Position numbers and translations under genes: made by a program. From contig CAZUGH010000046.1 of the NCBI GenBank assembly GCA_964619785.1, positions 1-15,180 on the forward strand: DNA of 15,180 nt, written 5' to 3'. Shown one piece after another: positions 14,503-15,180 of the stretch. Below the pieces are notes generated by a model. It had not been told where the DNA came from. It searched no databases and saw only the letters and a list, made by a program, of their open reading frames with translations. The DNA comes from CAZUGH01 sp964619785. Its GTDB lineage: Bacteria; Bacillota; Clostridia; Lachnospirales; Lachnospiraceae. Numbering within the stretch: position 1 is the stretch's first letter; each line of letters starts with the position of its first letter.

Positions 14503-15180
14503 TCAGTCATTCATCACTGTAATGATGGTGCGATTGGCCCGAACCATCATAATTACAGCCACAATCATTGCCACTAACTCAGCAATTGGAAATGCTAACC
14601 ACATCATGACTCGTGCATTTGCCATCAGAGAAAAGAACCATGTTAATGGCAAGACAACCACACATAAACTTGCAGTCTCCTCAGATAATCCGAATAAATT
14701 CACAAGTGGTGTGGCAAAAACTTGCAACCCGATGATTCCGACCACCATAATAATACTAATATAGATTATCCCATATCGAATTCCTTCTTTAACACGTCTC
14801 TGATTTCCCATTCCATAATTAAAAGATACAATCGGCGTAATCGCATCCCTCAGTCCAAACCCAGCGAAGAAGATAAATTGCTGAATTTTATAGAAGATAC
14901 CATAAGCCGTAACCGCAGCTACTGACACTTGCCCAAGTATAATATTAACTCCATATGTCATAAAGGACATCAATGCCTGCATAATAATTGCAGGAAGTCC
15001 TATACTGTAGATTTCTTTGATAATTTTAAAATCAGGTTTGAGATAAGTCAATCCATAAGCCACTTCTTTATTCTTACCATAGTGAAAAATCATCGCGATG
15101 ACCATCGATACAATCTGCCCCAACAGAAGCTGCTGAAAAATCAACCGTTTATTTGATTGGAATTTTGATTTTAGCGTTAA
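14503..15180 (-). CDS. MATE-family transporter, C-terminal part, with probable internal in-frame deletion (partial)
   Basis: The frame enters from the right edge and runs 225 codons to a TGA. The apparent start at 15144 is only an internal TTG: reading upstream continues LTLKSKFQSNKR without a stop. Second-half MATE features are clear: YSIGLPAIIMQALMSF (helix 7), AVTAYGIFYKIQQF, GLRDAITPIVSFNYGMGN and WLAFPIAELVA near the end. From the IGLP motif to the stop there are 166 residues, against 208 in the intact MATE protein in this window. The missing part falls between LMANA and RVMMWLAFP (near 14611-14616), where helix 10 runs straight into helix 12. The frame is kept, so the product may be a defective 11-helix protein. 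It may be a decaying gene or a true deletion variant. Substrate unknown. Confidence 0.85.
   Translation of the reverse strand, partial: LTLKSKFQSNKRLIFQQLLLGQIVSMVIAMIFHYGKNKEVAYGLTYLKPDFKIIKEIYSIGLPAIIMQALMSFMTYGVNIILGQVSVAAVTAYGIFYKIQQFIFFAGFGLRDAITPIVSFNYGMGNQRRVKEGIRYGIIYISIIMVVGIIGLQVFATPLVNLFGLSEETASLCVVVLPLTWFFSLMANARVMMWLAFPIAELVAMIVAVIMMVRANRTIITVMND

Noticed and set aside
15142..15144. Start codon of the right-hand MATE gene
   Set aside because: It is an internal TTG; the same frame continues upstream to the window edge, so the gene is partial.
1..15180. Insertion sequences, CRISPR arrays, tRNA or rRNA genes
   Set aside because: No transposase-like frame, spaced direct repeats or cloverleaf/rRNA signature was seen on either strand.

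Overview
The window looks like a chromosomal segment of an anaerobic Gram-positive Clostridia member, most likely Lachnospiraceae. The reasons are moderate-to-low GC, strong GGAGG-type ribosome binding sites, TTGACA/TATAAT promoters, a fused HemC-CobA-HemD enzyme, and a yybP-ykoY-type leader ahead of a LMCA1/YoaB-like P-type ATPase. This placement is an inference from protein style, not from a search. Every convincing gene is on the minus strand, so the region is transcribed from right to left. I found no transposase, integrase, CRISPR array, tRNA or rRNA.

From right to left, the window opens with the 3' part of a MATE-family transporter gene (14503-15180). It seems to lack about 40 internal codons. 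Next is a GufA-type ZIP metal transporter. A 420-base non-coding region follows, holding a promoter, a probable yybP-ykoY (Mn2+) riboswitch with an intrinsic terminator, and about 180 bases of extra palindromic sequence. This leader precedes a P2-type Ca2+/Mn2+ ATPase that probably has a single ion site. A 16S rRNA methyltransferase RsmH homologue with an N-terminal extension follows after only 33 bases. An intact MATE transporter then has its own perfect-consensus promoter.

A 21-bp terminator hairpin ends that MATE gene and also contains the -35 box of the next gene. That gene is a P1B-2 zinc/cadmium efflux ATPase with an ArsR/SmtB-type operator dyad just downstream of its promoter. An 18-bp hairpin terminates it.

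The left third is one tightly packed operon for the early tetrapyrrole pathway: precorrin-2 dehydrogenase (sirC-like), hemB, hemL, hemA, then a HemC-CobA-HemD fusion that runs off the left edge. Together these would take glutamyl-tRNA to uroporphyrinogen III, precorrin-2 and sirohydrochlorin, the branch used for siroheme and cobalamin. No protoheme-specific gene is visible.

The two halves share a metal theme: Zn/Cd export, ZIP transport, Mn-sensing control of a cation pump, and a metal-dependent HemB. The most notable items are the trifunctional heme fusion, the riboswitch-controlled pump with a modified ion site, the RsmH homologue outside a division cluster, and the internally deleted MATE gene.
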